The notes beneath the pieces are model-generated. The model saw only the letters and a program-made list of their open reading frames with translations, made no database searches and had not been told where the DNA came from. Position numbers and translations under genes: made by a program. Shown one piece after another: positions 26,869-35,175 of a stretch of 60,767 nucleotides of DNA. The first letter of the stretch is position 1, and each line of letters opens with the position of its first letter. The stretch is from the NCBI RefSeq assembly GCF_004025965.2, contig NZ_SAYU02000019.1:1-60767 (forward strand), read 5' to 3'. This DNA is from Phycicoccus flavus (GTDB lineage: Bacteria; Actinomycetota; Actinomycetes; Actinomycetales; Dermatophilaceae).

Positions 26869-28407
26869 TCAGCGGCTGGGAGTCTGCTGTGCGAAGCGGA
26901 CGACGAACGTCGCCCCGCCGCCCGGGGTGCGCGCCACCCCGACGCGGCCCCCGTGGGCGGCGACGATGGCGGCGACGATGGCCAGCCCGAGGCCGCTGCC
27001 GCCGCTGGAGCGCCCGCGCGAGGGGTCGGCGCGGAAGAACCGCTCGAAGACCTTCGTCGCGATCTCCGGCGGCACGCCGTCGCCGTGGTCGCGCACCTCG
27101 AGCGCCGCGACACCGTCCTCGACGCCGACCGCCACCTCCACGGGTGTCCCGGCCGGGGTGTGCCGCAGCGCGTTCGCGACGAGGTTGGTGACGACCTGGC
27201 GCAGGCGGGCCTCCGACCCGCGCACGACCGTCGGCTCGACGTCGCCGTCGAGGCCCAGCAGGGCGATGTGCCGGTCGGGGGCGCGCACCCGGGCGTCGGC
27301 CACGGCGTCGGCGGCCAGCACCGTGAGGTCGACGTCGGTCGGGGTCTCCTCGCGCTCGCCGTCGAGGCGGGCCAGTACGAGCAGGTCCTCGACGAGGGTG
27401 CTCATCCGGCCGGACTCGGCCTCGATGCGGGCCATCGCCCCCTCGACGCCCTCGGGGTCGCGCACGGCCCCCTGGCGGTAGAGCTCGGCGTACCCGCGGA
27501 CGGTGGCGAGCGGCGTGCGCAGCTCGTGGGAGGCGTCGGCGACGAACTGGCGCATCCGTTCCTCGCTGGCCTCGCGGACGGCGAAGGACTGCTCGATCCG
27601 GGCCAGCATGACGTTGAGGCTGCGCGAGAGGGAGGTGACCTCGTCGTCGGCGTGCCGGACCGGGACGCGCTGGGTGAGGTCGCCGCCGGCGATCGTCGCC
27701 GCCGTGTCCTCGATCCGCCGGAGCGGCCGGAACGCGCGCCGCACCGCGAAGTGCCCGAGCACGAGCGAGAGCAGCAGGGCCACCGTGCCGAGCAGCGCGG
27801 TCGAGACGAGCAGCCGGGTCACCGTGTGCGTCACCGGCTCCAGCGGCACCCCGACGGCCACGGTGATCTCGGGGTTGTCGGTGCGGCTGGCGATGAACCG
27901 CCAGCGCATCGGGGAGTTGTCCGAGCCGACGGTGAACGGCGTCTGGTCGACGACGACGGGGTCGCTCGGGGCCAGGGACGGCATCCGCGGCTCGGCCGTG
28001 GTGTTGGTCGGCGGGCGGACGATCCGCTGTCCGTCCGGGGTGCGCAGGACGAAGGCGTACGTCGTCGGGATGGGGTTGTCCGAGGGGGTCTGCAGTTCGC
28101 TGACGCCCTGCCGGGCGACCGGGGTGAGGACGCTGCGCAGCTCGGCGTCGACCCGGGCGTCGAGGTCGGTCTTCAGCAGGTACGCGGTGATGAGGCTCGT
28201 CGAGAGCAGCGCCGCGCCCACGAGCACGCCGACGATGAGGAGCAGCCGGGTCCGCAGCGGGATCGCCTCGAGGCGCCCGACGGCCCGGCGCAGCCGTCGC
28301 CGGCCCTCGGGGTGAGCGCCCGCTCCGGAGCCCCGGTCCGGCGTCGGGGACGGGTCCGGTGCGGGTCCTGCGAGGTGGGCGTCGGCGGCGGGCTGCGCGG
28401 CCGGCAT
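26869..28407 (-). CDS. Sensor histidine kinase (MprB/PrrB-like)
   Basis: 512-aa membrane kinase. Membrane helices near 52-75 and 197-222 flank an extracytoplasmic sensor of about 120 residues, followed by HAMP (about 223-275). The H-box is FVADASHELRTPLATVRG with phospho-acceptor His near 294. The N-box is NLVANALRHTP, then VRDHGDGVPPE, FFRADPSRGRSSGGSGLGL and the final G-box. The first 45 residues are a Pro/Arg-rich cytoplasmic tail. The ATG overlaps the regulator stop by one base (TGATG). It faces HtrA downstream, so periplasmic protein stress is a plausible but unproven cue. Confidence 0.94.
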   Translation of the reverse strand: MPAAQPAADAHLAGPAPDPSPTPDRGSGAGAHPEGRRRLRRAVGRLEAIPLRTRLLLIVGVLVGAALLSTSLITAYLLKTDLDARVDAELRSVLTPVARQGVSELQTPSDNPIPTTYAFVLRTPDGQRIVRPPTNTTAEPRMPSLAPSDPVVVDQTPFTVGSDNSPMRWRFIASRTDNPEITVAVGVPLEPVTHTVTRLLVSTALLGTVALLLSLVLGHFAVRRAFRPLRRIEDTAATIAGGDLTQRVPVRHADDEVTSLSRSLNVMLARIEQSFAVREASEERMRQFVADASHELRTPLATVRGYAELYRQGAVRDPEGVEGAMARIEAESGRMSTLVEDLLVLARLDGEREETPTDVDLTVLAADAVADARVRAPDRHIALLGLDGDVEPTVVRGSEARLRQVVTNLVANALRHTPAGTPVEVAVGVEDGVAALEVRDHGDGVPPEIATKVFERFFRADPSRGRSSGGSGLGLAIVAAIVAAHGGRVGVARTPGGGATFVVRFAQQTPSR

Positions 28408-29120
28408 CAGCTCTGCGGGGGCAGCCGCAGCACGTACCCGACGCCGCGCTTGGTGTGGATGAGCGCGGGCGCGCCGTCGCTGTCGATCTTGCGGCGCAGG
28501 TAGGAGATGTAGGACTCGACGATCCCGGACTCGCCGCGGAAGTCGTAGTCCCAGACGTGATCGAGGATCTGCGCCTTGGACAGCACCCGGTTCGGGTTGA
28601 GCATGAGGTAGCGCAGCAGCTTGAACTCGGTCGGGCTGGTCTCGATGACGCGGCCGGCGCGGCTCACCTCGTGGCTGTCCTCGTCGAGCTCGAGGTCCTC
28701 GAAGCGCAGCACCTGGCGGTCCTCGTCGCCCTCGCCGCGGGTGCGCCGCAGCACGGCGCGGATGCGGGCGACGACCTCCTCGAGGCTGAACGGCTTGGTG
28801 ACGTAGTCGTCACCGCCGACGGTGAGGCCCTTGATCTTGTCGTCCACCGAGTCGCGGGCGGTGACGAAGACGATGGGCAGCTGGCGGCCCTGGTCGCGCA
28901 GCTTGCGGGTGACGGTGAACCCGTCCATGTCCGGGAGCATGACGTCGAGGACGCAGAGGTCCGGGTCGTGCTTCCCGGCGACGGTGATGGCCTCGGAGCC
29001 GCTGGCCGCCGTGGCGACGTCGAAGCCCGCGTAGCGGAGGGACGTCGCGAGGAGCTCGCGGATGTTGGGCTCGTCCTCGACGACGAGGAGGCGGGCCTCG
29101 GGGGTCTGGGTCGCGGTCAC
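28407..29120 (-). CDS. OmpR-family response regulator (MprA-like)
   Basis: 237-aa two-domain regulator. The receiver domain has the acidic pair ED at 15-16, the phospho-acceptor Asp59 in CVLDVMLPDMDG and Lys109 in DDYVTKPF. The winged helix spans about 140-237 (EFKLLRYLMLNPNRVLSKAQ, then RGVGYVLRLPPQ). It is encoded first in the regulator-kinase-protease set. The start is GTG 29120. A 7-bp inverted repeat just upstream (TTCACAG / CTGTGAA) could be an autoregulatory site, though OmpR-type proteins more often bind direct repeats. Confidence 0.95.
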   Translation of the reverse strand: MTATQTPEARLLVVEDEPNIRELLATSLRYAGFDVATAASGSEAITVAGKHDPDLCVLDVMLPDMDGFTVTRKLRDQGRQLPIVFVTARDSVDDKIKGLTVGGDDYVTKPFSLEEVVARIRAVLRRTRGEGDEDRQVLRFEDLELDEDSHEVSRAGRVIETSPTEFKLLRYLMLNPNRVLSKAQILDHVWDYDFRGESGIVESYISYLRRKIDSDGAPALIHTKRGVGYVLRLPPQS

Positions 29121-29122
29121 GG

Positions 29123-29150
29123 TTCACAGTCTCGGCCCGTTTCCTGTGAA
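29123..29150. promoter_or_regulatory. Inverted repeat upstream of the response-regulator gene
   Basis: TTCACAG (29123-29129) and CTGTGAA (29144-29150), 14 bp apart, directly before the GTG start of the regulator gene. A role in autoregulation is a guess from position. Confidence 0.35.
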
Positions 29151-29186
29151 GTGGCTGGACGTGGCCTGGGTGGACGCCCCGGAAGG

Positions 29187-29864
29187 TCAGATGCCGGGCG
29201 GCGAGCCGGAGCCCGTGCTGGACGCGACGAGGTCGATCACCAGCCAGCCGACGGCGAGCACCAGTGTGAGGGCGACGCCGCCGGCCAGCGCGAGCCAGCC
29301 CTTCCGGGCCGTGGCGGACGCCCACGCGGGGTCGGTGGCCTGCCGGGTCAGGGCGAGGATGCCGAGGACGAGCGCCGGGACCATCAGCGCGCCGCAGCAG
29401 GAGAGCACGAGCAGCCCGGAGACGATGGTCAGGGCCAGGGCGCTGCCGTTCGTCGTCGTGGGGGTGAGGGGGTTCGGCGGCGTCGCGTAGGGGTAGGCGT
29501 CGCCGGCCGGCGGGGCGTCGGTGGTGCCCGGCCATCCGGACGGGACGCCGCCGGGCGGGGGTGGTGGATAGGTCGCGGGCGGCGGGGAGGACGGGGGCGA
29601 GGTGGTGGCGTCGCCCGTCGTGCGCGGCGGCGCGGGGCGGCCGGCGTCGCCGTAGCGGAGCGGGGCCGGAGGGCCGGCCGGGGGAGCCGGCGCGGGCGAG
29701 GGGGCCGGTGGCGGGGCGGGCAGGTCGTAGGACGGCAGCGAGTAGCTCGGGGAGGTGTACGTCGGACGTTCCCAGCCCGAGGAGTTCGCCGGCGGGGGCG
29801 CCGTCGGGTCGCGCAGGACGTCCGCGTCCTGCTCGGGCCGCTCGCCCTCGTCGTGCGTCGCCAC
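29187..29864 (-). CDS. Proline-rich DUF4190-like membrane protein
   Basis: 225 aa. The first 140 residues are a low-complexity Pro/Ser/Thr/Tyr region. After that come two hydrophobic segments (about 147-175 and 188-212) separated by LTRQATDPAWASATARKGW. This architecture, a long disordered cytoplasmic stretch before two helices with CCGALMVPALVLGILAL, is typical of DUF4190 proteins, whose role is unknown. GTG 29864 is chosen because GGAGGGG lies upstream. It is on the same strand as the two-component genes but ends 36 nt before the inverted repeat in front of them. Confidence 0.75.
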   Translation of the reverse strand: MATHDEGERPEQDADVLRDPTAPPPANSSGWERPTYTSPSYSLPSYDLPAPPPAPSPAPAPPAGPPAPLRYGDAGRPAPPRTTGDATTSPPSSPPPATYPPPPPGGVPSGWPGTTDAPPAGDAYPYATPPNPLTPTTTNGSALALTIVSGLLVLSCCGALMVPALVLGILALTRQATDPAWASATARKGWLALAGGVALTLVLAVGWLVIDLVASSTGSGSPPGI

Positions 29865-29999
29865 CTCGCCCCTCCGCGTGGTCGGGAGCCGGTCTCCGGC
29901 CCGTCGCCGCCGAGGGTAGCGGGGCCGCGGGCGTGCGGGCGGGCGTTCTGCACCGGACCGGGCCGGTCCGCCGGCGAGGGGGTGCGGACCGCGGCGTGC

Positions 30000-30005
30000 C
30001 AGGAT
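30000..30005 (+). promoter_or_regulatory. Possible -10 box of the HMG-CoA lyase gene
   Basis: CAGGAT 6 nt before ATG 30012, matching the spacing of the other leaderless candidates but with C in the first position. Confidence 0.3.
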
Positions 30006-30011
30006 CGGGGG

Positions 30012-30947
30012 ATGAGCCGTGCCCTGCCGCAGGTCGAGCCGGACCCGGGGCTGCCCTCCCGGGTCACCGTCTACGAGGTGGGCCCGCGCGACGGGCTGCA
30101 GAACGAGTCCGCCACGGTGCCGACCGAGGTCAAGGCCGAGCTCGTCCGGCGGCTCGTCGCGGCCGGCCTGGACACCGTCGAGACGACGTCGTTCGTCCAC
30201 CCGGACTGGGTGCCGCAGCTGGCCGACGCCGCGGACCTGCTGGACCTGCTCGGCGACGAGGGCCGCGGACCCCGCCGCCCGGTGCTCGTCCCCAACGTCC
30301 GAGGGCTGGACCGCGCCCTGGAGTCCGGGGTCGGGGCCGTCGCGATCTTCGGCAGCGCCACCGAGACCTTCGCCCGCAAGAACCTCGGCCGCGGGCTGGC
30401 CGAGTCGGTCGCGATGTTCGCGCCGGTCGTCGAGCGGGCGCGGGCCGAGGGGCTGTGGGTGCGGGCCTACGTCTCGATGTGCTTCGGCGACCCGTGGGAG
30501 GGGCCGGTGCCGGTGCCGCAGGTCGTCGACGCCTGCCGTCGCCTCATGGACCTCGGCTGCCACCAGCTCTCGATCGGCGACACGATCGGCGTGGGCACGG
30601 TCGGGCACGTCCACCGCCTGCTCGACGCGCTGGGGGCGGCGGGCATCGGCCCGGAGCGCGTCGGCGTGCACTTCCACGACACCTACGGGCAGGCGCTGGC
30701 GAACACGATGGCCGCGCTGCGCGACGGCGTCACCGTCGTCGACGCCTCGGCCGGCGGGCTCGGGGGGTGCCCGTACGCGAGGTCCGCCACCGGCAACCTC
30801 GCCACCGAGGACCTGGTCTGGACCCTCGACGGCGCCGGGGTGGAGACCGGGGTCGACCTCGACGCCCTCGTCGAGACCTCGACGTGGCTGGCCGGGCGGC
30901 TCGGGCGCCCGTCGCCGTCGCGGGTCGTCACCGCGCTGGCCGGCTGA
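30012..30947 (+). CDS. Hydroxymethylglutaryl-CoA lyase
   Basis: Cleaves HMG-CoA to acetyl-CoA and acetoacetate in leucine breakdown; 311 aa. The TIM-barrel entry motif is YEVGPRDGLQNES with the catalytic Arg/Asp. VETTSFVHPDWVPQ, FGSATETFARKN and SIGDTIGVGTVG follow, then VHFHDTYGQALAN with the metal-binding histidines, and the conserved GLGGCPYARSATGN loop carries the active-site Cys. All key residues of the family are present. It is convergent with the MFS gene, 22 nt away. The acyl-CoA dehydrogenase at the start of the window could belong to the same pathway, but they are 29 kb apart. Confidence 0.95.
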   Translation: MSRALPQVEPDPGLPSRVTVYEVGPRDGLQNESATVPTEVKAELVRRLVAAGLDTVETTSFVHPDWVPQLADAADLLDLLGDEGRGPRRPVLVPNVRGLDRALESGVGAVAIFGSATETFARKNLGRGLAESVAMFAPVVERARAEGLWVRAYVSMCFGDPWEGPVPVPQVVDACRRLMDLGCHQLSIGDTIGVGTVGHVHRLLDALGAAGIGPERVGVHFHDTYGQALANTMAALRDGVTVVDASAGGLGGCPYARSATGNLATEDLVWTLDGAGVETGVDLDALVETSTWLAGRLGRPSPSRVVTALAG

Positions 30948-30969
30948 CCCGGGGGGCACCCGGGGCGGC

Positions 30970-32301
30970 TCAGCGTGGGGTAACGCCGTTGACCTCGGGC
31001 GTGATCTGCCGCTCGAGCAGCAGGGCGAGACCGGCTACGAGCCCGAGGCACACGAGCAGCACCCCGACGAACACGCCGCCGAGCCGCCGGTCCAGCAGGA
31101 GCCCGGCGGCCACCGGCGCGGTGATCGCGCCCAGCTGGAAGGCCATCGCCGACACCGCGTTGTAGCGGCCGCGGTCGCGGTCGCTCGCGAGGTCGTTGAC
31201 GATGGCCGGCACGGTGGGCTGGAGCATCGTCTCGCCGAGGCCGAAGAAGACGTGGAAGACGATGACGCCGGCGGTCGCCGCGAGCGCGCCGGCGACGAGC
31301 CCGGTGGAGCCCAGCAGCAGCCAGGCCACGGCCCACAGCACGACGAGGCCGAGGAACACCCGGGTGCGGCGGTGCCCGTCGATGCGGCGCAGCACGAGGA
31401 ACTGCATGAGCACGATGACGGCGGTGTTCGCGGCGAAGGCGAGCCCGATGGTGCGGGTGGACACCTCGCTGACCTGGCGGGCGAACGCCGGGAAGCCGGC
31501 CTCCATCTGCCCGTAGCCGACGAAGCTGGACAGGAAGGTGAGCGCCGTGATCCACAGCACGGCGGGCCGCCGCAGGATCGAGAGGTAGTCGGCGCCGCGG
31601 GGTCCGTCCTCGGCCGGCGGCGGCCGCCCGGCCACGGTGCGCAGCGGTCCGAGCAGCAGCGCGACCGGGACGAGGACGCACGCCGCGTCGACGAGGAAGA
31701 TCGTCGTGAACGTGCCCGGGCGCTCGACGTCGGTGAGGAAGCCGCTGACCACCCCGCCGACGCCGATGCCGAGGTTGACCAGCGCGAAGTTCACCCCGAA
31801 GTACTGCGTGCGCAGCCGGCCCTCGACGAGCGAGGCGATCATCGCGTTGAACGCCGGCCAGCCCACCCCGAAGCTGACCCCGAGCAGGGCGACGGCGACG
31901 ACGAAGGCCGGCACGGTCGTGGCGAAGGCCATGACGACCGCGCCGAGGACCTGCGCGAGCAGGCCGAGCACGACGACCGGGCGGGCGCCCAGCCGGTCGG
32001 TGACGACGCCCATCGGCGCCGTGACGAGGACGGCGACCCCCGCGATGAGGCCCATGAGCAGGCCGGCGACGTCGAGGTCGATGCCGCGCACCTCGTGCAT
32101 GTAGATGACGGTGAACGGCAGCACCATCCCGCGGCCGAGGGTGGAGATGGCGGTCGTCGACAGCAGCCAGCGGCCGGCCGGCGGCAACGCCGTCCAGAAG
32201 CCGCGCAGCGTGAGTCGGGCCTGGTCCGGGGACGCGGGCGCGGCGGACCCGCCGGTACCGGGTCCGCCGGCCTCCGGCGGGGCCGATGTCGCGTCGCTCA
32301 C
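30970..32301 (-). CDS. MFS transporter
   Basis: 443-aa permease of the major facilitator superfamily with about 12 membrane helices. The loop 2-3 motif is MGVVTDRLGARPVVVLG. The first 40 residues are a Pro/Gly/Ala-rich cytoplasmic tail. Wording such as TLGRGMVLPFTVIYMHEVRG resembles the multidrug (MdtG/MdtH-like) branch; the substrate is not known. GTG 32301 is taken as the start, with GTG 32331 as an alternative adding ten residues. It is divergent from the cold-shock gene. Confidence 0.88.
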   Translation of the reverse strand: MSDATSAPPEAGGPGTGGSAAPASPDQARLTLRGFWTALPPAGRWLLSTTAISTLGRGMVLPFTVIYMHEVRGIDLDVAGLLMGLIAGVAVLVTAPMGVVTDRLGARPVVVLGLLAQVLGAVVMAFATTVPAFVVAVALLGVSFGVGWPAFNAMIASLVEGRLRTQYFGVNFALVNLGIGVGGVVSGFLTDVERPGTFTTIFLVDAACVLVPVALLLGPLRTVAGRPPPAEDGPRGADYLSILRRPAVLWITALTFLSSFVGYGQMEAGFPAFARQVSEVSTRTIGLAFAANTAVIVLMQFLVLRRIDGHRRTRVFLGLVVLWAVAWLLLGSTGLVAGALAATAGVIVFHVFFGLGETMLQPTVPAIVNDLASDRDRGRYNAVSAMAFQLGAITAPVAAGLLLDRRLGGVFVGVLLVCLGLVAGLALLLERQITPEVNGVTPR

Positions 32302-32398
32302 GGGGCCCACGCTCGCACGGGGCACCGACACCGCTCGACCCGGTTTCCGCCGGGGCGGCCCGCGCAGAACCGGGCAGCGCGGTGGCGCTCCCAGCGGT

Positions 32399-32404
32399 TA
32401 GCCT
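32399..32404 (+). promoter_or_regulatory. Predicted -10 box of the cold-shock gene
   Basis: TAGCCT about 57 nt before the GTG start at 32461, which would give a roughly 50-nt 5' leader. Confidence 0.4.
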
Positions 32405-32460
32405 TGTCGTCGGCGTCCGCCGTGGACGCCCGATCCCACGAGCCATGGATGAGGTGGACC

Positions 32461-32859
32461 GTGCCGACAGGCAAGGTGAAGTTCTTCGACAGCGAGAAGG
32501 GCTTCGGTTTCGTCGCCGGGGAGTCCGGCGAGGGCGACGTGTTCGTCCCCGCCTCCGCGCTGCCCGCGGGTGTGCCCGGGCTCAAGGGCGGCCAGCGCAT
32601 CGAGTTCAGCATCGTCGAGGGCCGCCGCGGCGCCCAGGCGATGGCCGTGCGCATCCTCGGCCCCGCCCCGTCCGTCACCACCGGCCGCAAGGTGCGCGAC
32701 CGCAAGGAGCCGGAGGAGATGGTCGTCATCGTCGAGGACGTCATCAAGCTCCTCGACGACGTCTCGGAGTCGCTGCGGCGCGGGCACTACCCCGACCGCT
32801 CGCACGGCAACAAGGTCGCGCAGGTGCTCCGCGCGGTCGCCGGGGACCTCGAGCTCTGA
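32461..32859 (+). CDS. Cold-shock-domain protein with C-terminal extension
   Basis: 132 aa. Residues 1-65 are a cold-shock domain with RNP1-like KGFGFVAGE and RNP2-like DVFVPASAL motifs, binding single-stranded nucleic acid. Residues 66-132 are an acidic/basic helical extension (EPEEMVVIVEDVIKLLDDVS) not found in standard 67-aa CspA. The GTG start follows GAGGTGG. The next gene starts inside its stop codon (TGATG), so the two are translationally coupled. Similar cold-shock proteins with this tail precede DUF3027 genes in other actinobacteria. Confidence 0.93.
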   Translation: MPTGKVKFFDSEKGFGFVAGESGEGDVFVPASALPAGVPGLKGGQRIEFSIVEGRRGAQAMAVRILGPAPSVTTGRKVRDRKEPEEMVVIVEDVIKLLDDVSESLRRGHYPDRSHGNKVAQVLRAVAGDLEL

Positions 32860-33605
32860 TGGCCGCCGCCACCGCCGTCCGTCCCGACGCCACGCTCCGC
32901 GGCGCGGTCGACGTCGCCCACGCGGCGGCCGTCGACGTCGCGGGGTCCGACGCCGTGGGCGAGCACCTGGGCATGGAGATGGTCCAGGACCGGCTCGCCA
33001 CGCACTACTTCGCGTCCGCCTCGCCCGCCTACCGCGGCTGGCGGTGGGCGGTGTCGGTGGCACGCATCCCGCGCTCGAAGACCGTCACGGTCTGCGAGAC
33101 CGACCTCGTCCCCGGCGAGGACTCGCTGCTGTCCCCGACGTGGGTGCCGTACTCCGCGCGCCTGGCCCCGGGCGACCTGGGCCCGGGCGACGTCACCCCC
33201 TACCTCGCCGAGGACCCGCTGCTCGTCGCCGGCTTCGAGGCCACGGGCGAGGAGGACGTCGACGAGGTCGCGCTCTGGGAGCTCGGCCTCGGCCGGCCGC
33301 GGGTGCTCTCGGCCGAGGGCCGCGACGCCGCCGCGCAGCGCTGGTACGACGGCGAGCACGGGCCGACCTCCGCGGTGGCCCGCAAGGCGCCGCTGCCCTG
33401 CTCCTCGTGCGGGTTCCTCGTCCCCATGCCGGGGGCGCTGCGCTCGGTCTTCGGGGTCTGCGCCAACGCGTGGTCCCCGTCCGACGGGGCCGTCGTCAGC
33501 CTCGACCACGGCTGCGGCGCCCACTCCGAGGCCGACCTCGAGGGCCCGGAGCCCGAGCGGGTCACCCCGCCCATCCTCGACGACGACGCGCTCGACCTGT
33601 CCTGA
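32859..33605 (+). CDS. DUF3027 protein
   Basis: 248-aa cytoplasmic protein of the actinobacterial DUF3027 family. It shows RGWRWAVSVARIPRSKTVTV near residue 60, then a Trp-Pro-rich stretch. A possible zinc site is formed by CSSCGFLVPM (near 180), CANAWSP and DHGCGAHSE, giving four to five Cys and a His. Function is unknown. Start ATG 32859 overlaps the cold-shock gene stop. The pairing suggests RNA-related work, which is inference. Confidence 0.88.
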   Translation: MAAATAVRPDATLRGAVDVAHAAAVDVAGSDAVGEHLGMEMVQDRLATHYFASASPAYRGWRWAVSVARIPRSKTVTVCETDLVPGEDSLLSPTWVPYSARLAPGDLGPGDVTPYLAEDPLLVAGFEATGEEDVDEVALWELGLGRPRVLSAEGRDAAAQRWYDGEHGPTSAVARKAPLPCSSCGFLVPMPGALRSVFGVCANAWSPSDGAVVSLDHGCGAHSEADLEGPEPERVTPPILDDDALDLS

Positions 33606-33622
33606 CCGGAACCGCCCGCTGC

Positions 33623-34720
33623 TCAGCCGGTGGCGGGCAGGTCGAGGGCGGTGTGGACCGCCGGGCCGGCCGCCACCGACTCGACGCGGGTGCGCGGCAG
33701 GCCATCCGGGTCCTCGGTGCGCACCCACGCCACGAGCTCCTCGCGGACGTGGCAGCGCAGGTCGAACAGCGTCGGGGCGTCCCGGGCGGTGACGAGCACC
33801 CGGACGTGCACCGTGCCGCCGACGGCGTCGGTGACCTGGGTGTGCGCGACCCGGCCGTCCCACAGCTCGGTGCCGCCGACGACCTCGCGGACGTGCTCGC
33901 GCAGCGCCGCCACGTCGGCCCGCCAGTCGAGGTCGAGCTCGACGGAGCCGAGCAGCTCGGAGTGGTTGCGCGTCCAGTTCTGGAAGGGCTGCGTCGTGAA
34001 CCAGGTCGACGGCAGGACGAGCCGGCGGTCGTCCCACAGCCGGACGACGACGTAGGTGAGGGTGATCTCCTCGACCCAGCCCCACTCGTCCTCGACGATG
34101 ACGGCGTCGTCGAAGCGGACGGAGTCGCTGAGCGCGATCTGGATGCCGGCGATGACGTTCCCGAGCGTCGACTGCGCGGCGAGGCCGGCGATGATCGAGA
34201 CGACGCCCGCCGAGGCGAGCACGCTGGCGCCGAGGGCGCGGACGCCGGGCAGGGTGAACAGCGCGGCGCCGAGGCCGACGACGACCACGCCGCCGACGGT
34301 GAGCCGGCGCAGCAGCATCATCTGGGTGCGGACCCGCCGGGCGGTCCGGTTGTCGGGGCGCTCGACGCGGTTCCGGGCGAGGCCGCGGTCCTGGATCCAC
34401 ACCGCGACGACGGCGACGAACCAGGTGAGGGCGCCGATCGTCACGAGCCGGGCCAGGACGGCGAGCACGCGGTCGACCGAGGGCGGGACGCCGCCGGTGT
34501 CCGCGGGGGAGACCGGCAGGGCGGTGGCCAGGGCGACCCACACGGCGATGCTGCCGAGCAGGAGGCGCAGCGGCAGGCGGCCGCGGCGGACGAGGACGTG
34601 GACGGCCGGGCGGCGCCGGAACACCAGGCGCAGGAGCAGGCCGGTGGAGAGGGACAGGGTGGCCGCGACGGCGAGGCCGATGACGAGGACGACGGTGAAG
34701 GCGATCCAGCGGTCGGACAT
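33623..34720 (-). CDS. MscS-family mechanosensitive ion channel
   Basis: 365-aa membrane protein that opens under membrane tension on hypo-osmotic shock. About four N-terminal helices are followed by the pore helix region GASVLASAGVVSIIAGLAAQ and STLGNVIAGIQIALSD, then the beta-domain (SVRFDDAVIVEDEWGWVEEI, then LVLPSTWFTTQPFQNWTR) and the cytoplasmic alpha/beta cage. ATG 34720 is preferred to the longer frame at 34927, which would overlap the DUF2530 gene. The gene starts 53 nt after that gene. Confidence 0.92.
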   Translation of the reverse strand: MSDRWIAFTVVLVIGLAVAATLSLSTGLLLRLVFRRRPAVHVLVRRGRLPLRLLLGSIAVWVALATALPVSPADTGGVPPSVDRVLAVLARLVTIGALTWFVAVVAVWIQDRGLARNRVERPDNRTARRVRTQMMLLRRLTVGGVVVVGLGAALFTLPGVRALGASVLASAGVVSIIAGLAAQSTLGNVIAGIQIALSDSVRFDDAVIVEDEWGWVEEITLTYVVVRLWDDRRLVLPSTWFTTQPFQNWTRNHSELLGSVELDLDWRADVAALREHVREVVGGTELWDGRVAHTQVTDAVGGTVHVRVLVTARDAPTLFDLRCHVREELVAWVRTEDPDGLPRTRVESVAAGPAVHTALDLPATG

Positions 34721-34773
34721 CTCGCCAGTGTCGACGGGTGTCGTGAACGCGGTGTTACACCTGAGTCCGGCGC

Positions 34774-35037
34774 TCAGGCTCCGGCGGCGTTCCCCCGGCC
34801 CCGGCGCACGTACCACCAGGCGAAGACGCCGAGGGCGATGCCGCTGACGCAGGCCCAGGGCCACCAGTCCCGCTCGCCGGTGTGCAGGGCGGGGACGACG
34901 AGGGTGACGGCGAGCGCCAGCACCCACAGGGCCGTGCCGACGAGGGCGATGGTCCTCGTGGGGACGACCGGCGGGTCGACGGGCGCCGACTCGCCGAAGC
35001 CGCCGCGGGGACGGTCGGGGGGCGGCTGCTCGGTCAC
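34774..35037 (-). CDS. DUF2530 small membrane protein
   Basis: 87-aa protein with a Pro-rich N-terminus (1-27) and two membrane helices (about 30-50 and 58-76) joined by HTGERDWWPWACVSG. The DWWPW motif marks DUF2530, a family of unknown role widespread in actinobacteria near marR and serC genes, as here. GTG start 35037 with TAGGCT 6 nt upstream suggests a leaderless transcript. Confidence 0.88.
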   Translation of the reverse strand: MTEQPPPDRPRGGFGESAPVDPPVVPTRTIALVGTALWVLALAVTLVVPALHTGERDWWPWACVSGIALGVFAWWYVRRGRGNAAGA

Positions 35038-35043
35038 GCCGTC

Positions 35044-35049
35044 AGCCTA
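35044..35049 (-). promoter_or_regulatory. Predicted -10 box of the DUF2530 gene (leaderless)
   Basis: TAGGCT 6 nt before the GTG start on the minus strand; no ribosome binding site. Confidence 0.5.
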
Positions 35050-35162
35050 GCCAGGGCTCGTCCGCCCGCCCGGCCGCCGCCCCAGCGGGGCCGTGTCGGC
35101 GCGGGGTCCTTGCGGATCGGCGGCCGTTACCTGCGCGAAACGCGCGGGGCCCCTGCCGCCAC

Positions 35163-35168
35163 TAGCCT
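35163..35168 (+). promoter_or_regulatory. Predicted -10 box of the NCS2 permease gene (leaderless)
   Basis: TAGCCT 7 nt before ATG 35176; no ribosome binding site. Confidence 0.5.
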
Positions 35169-35175
35169 GCGGCGC

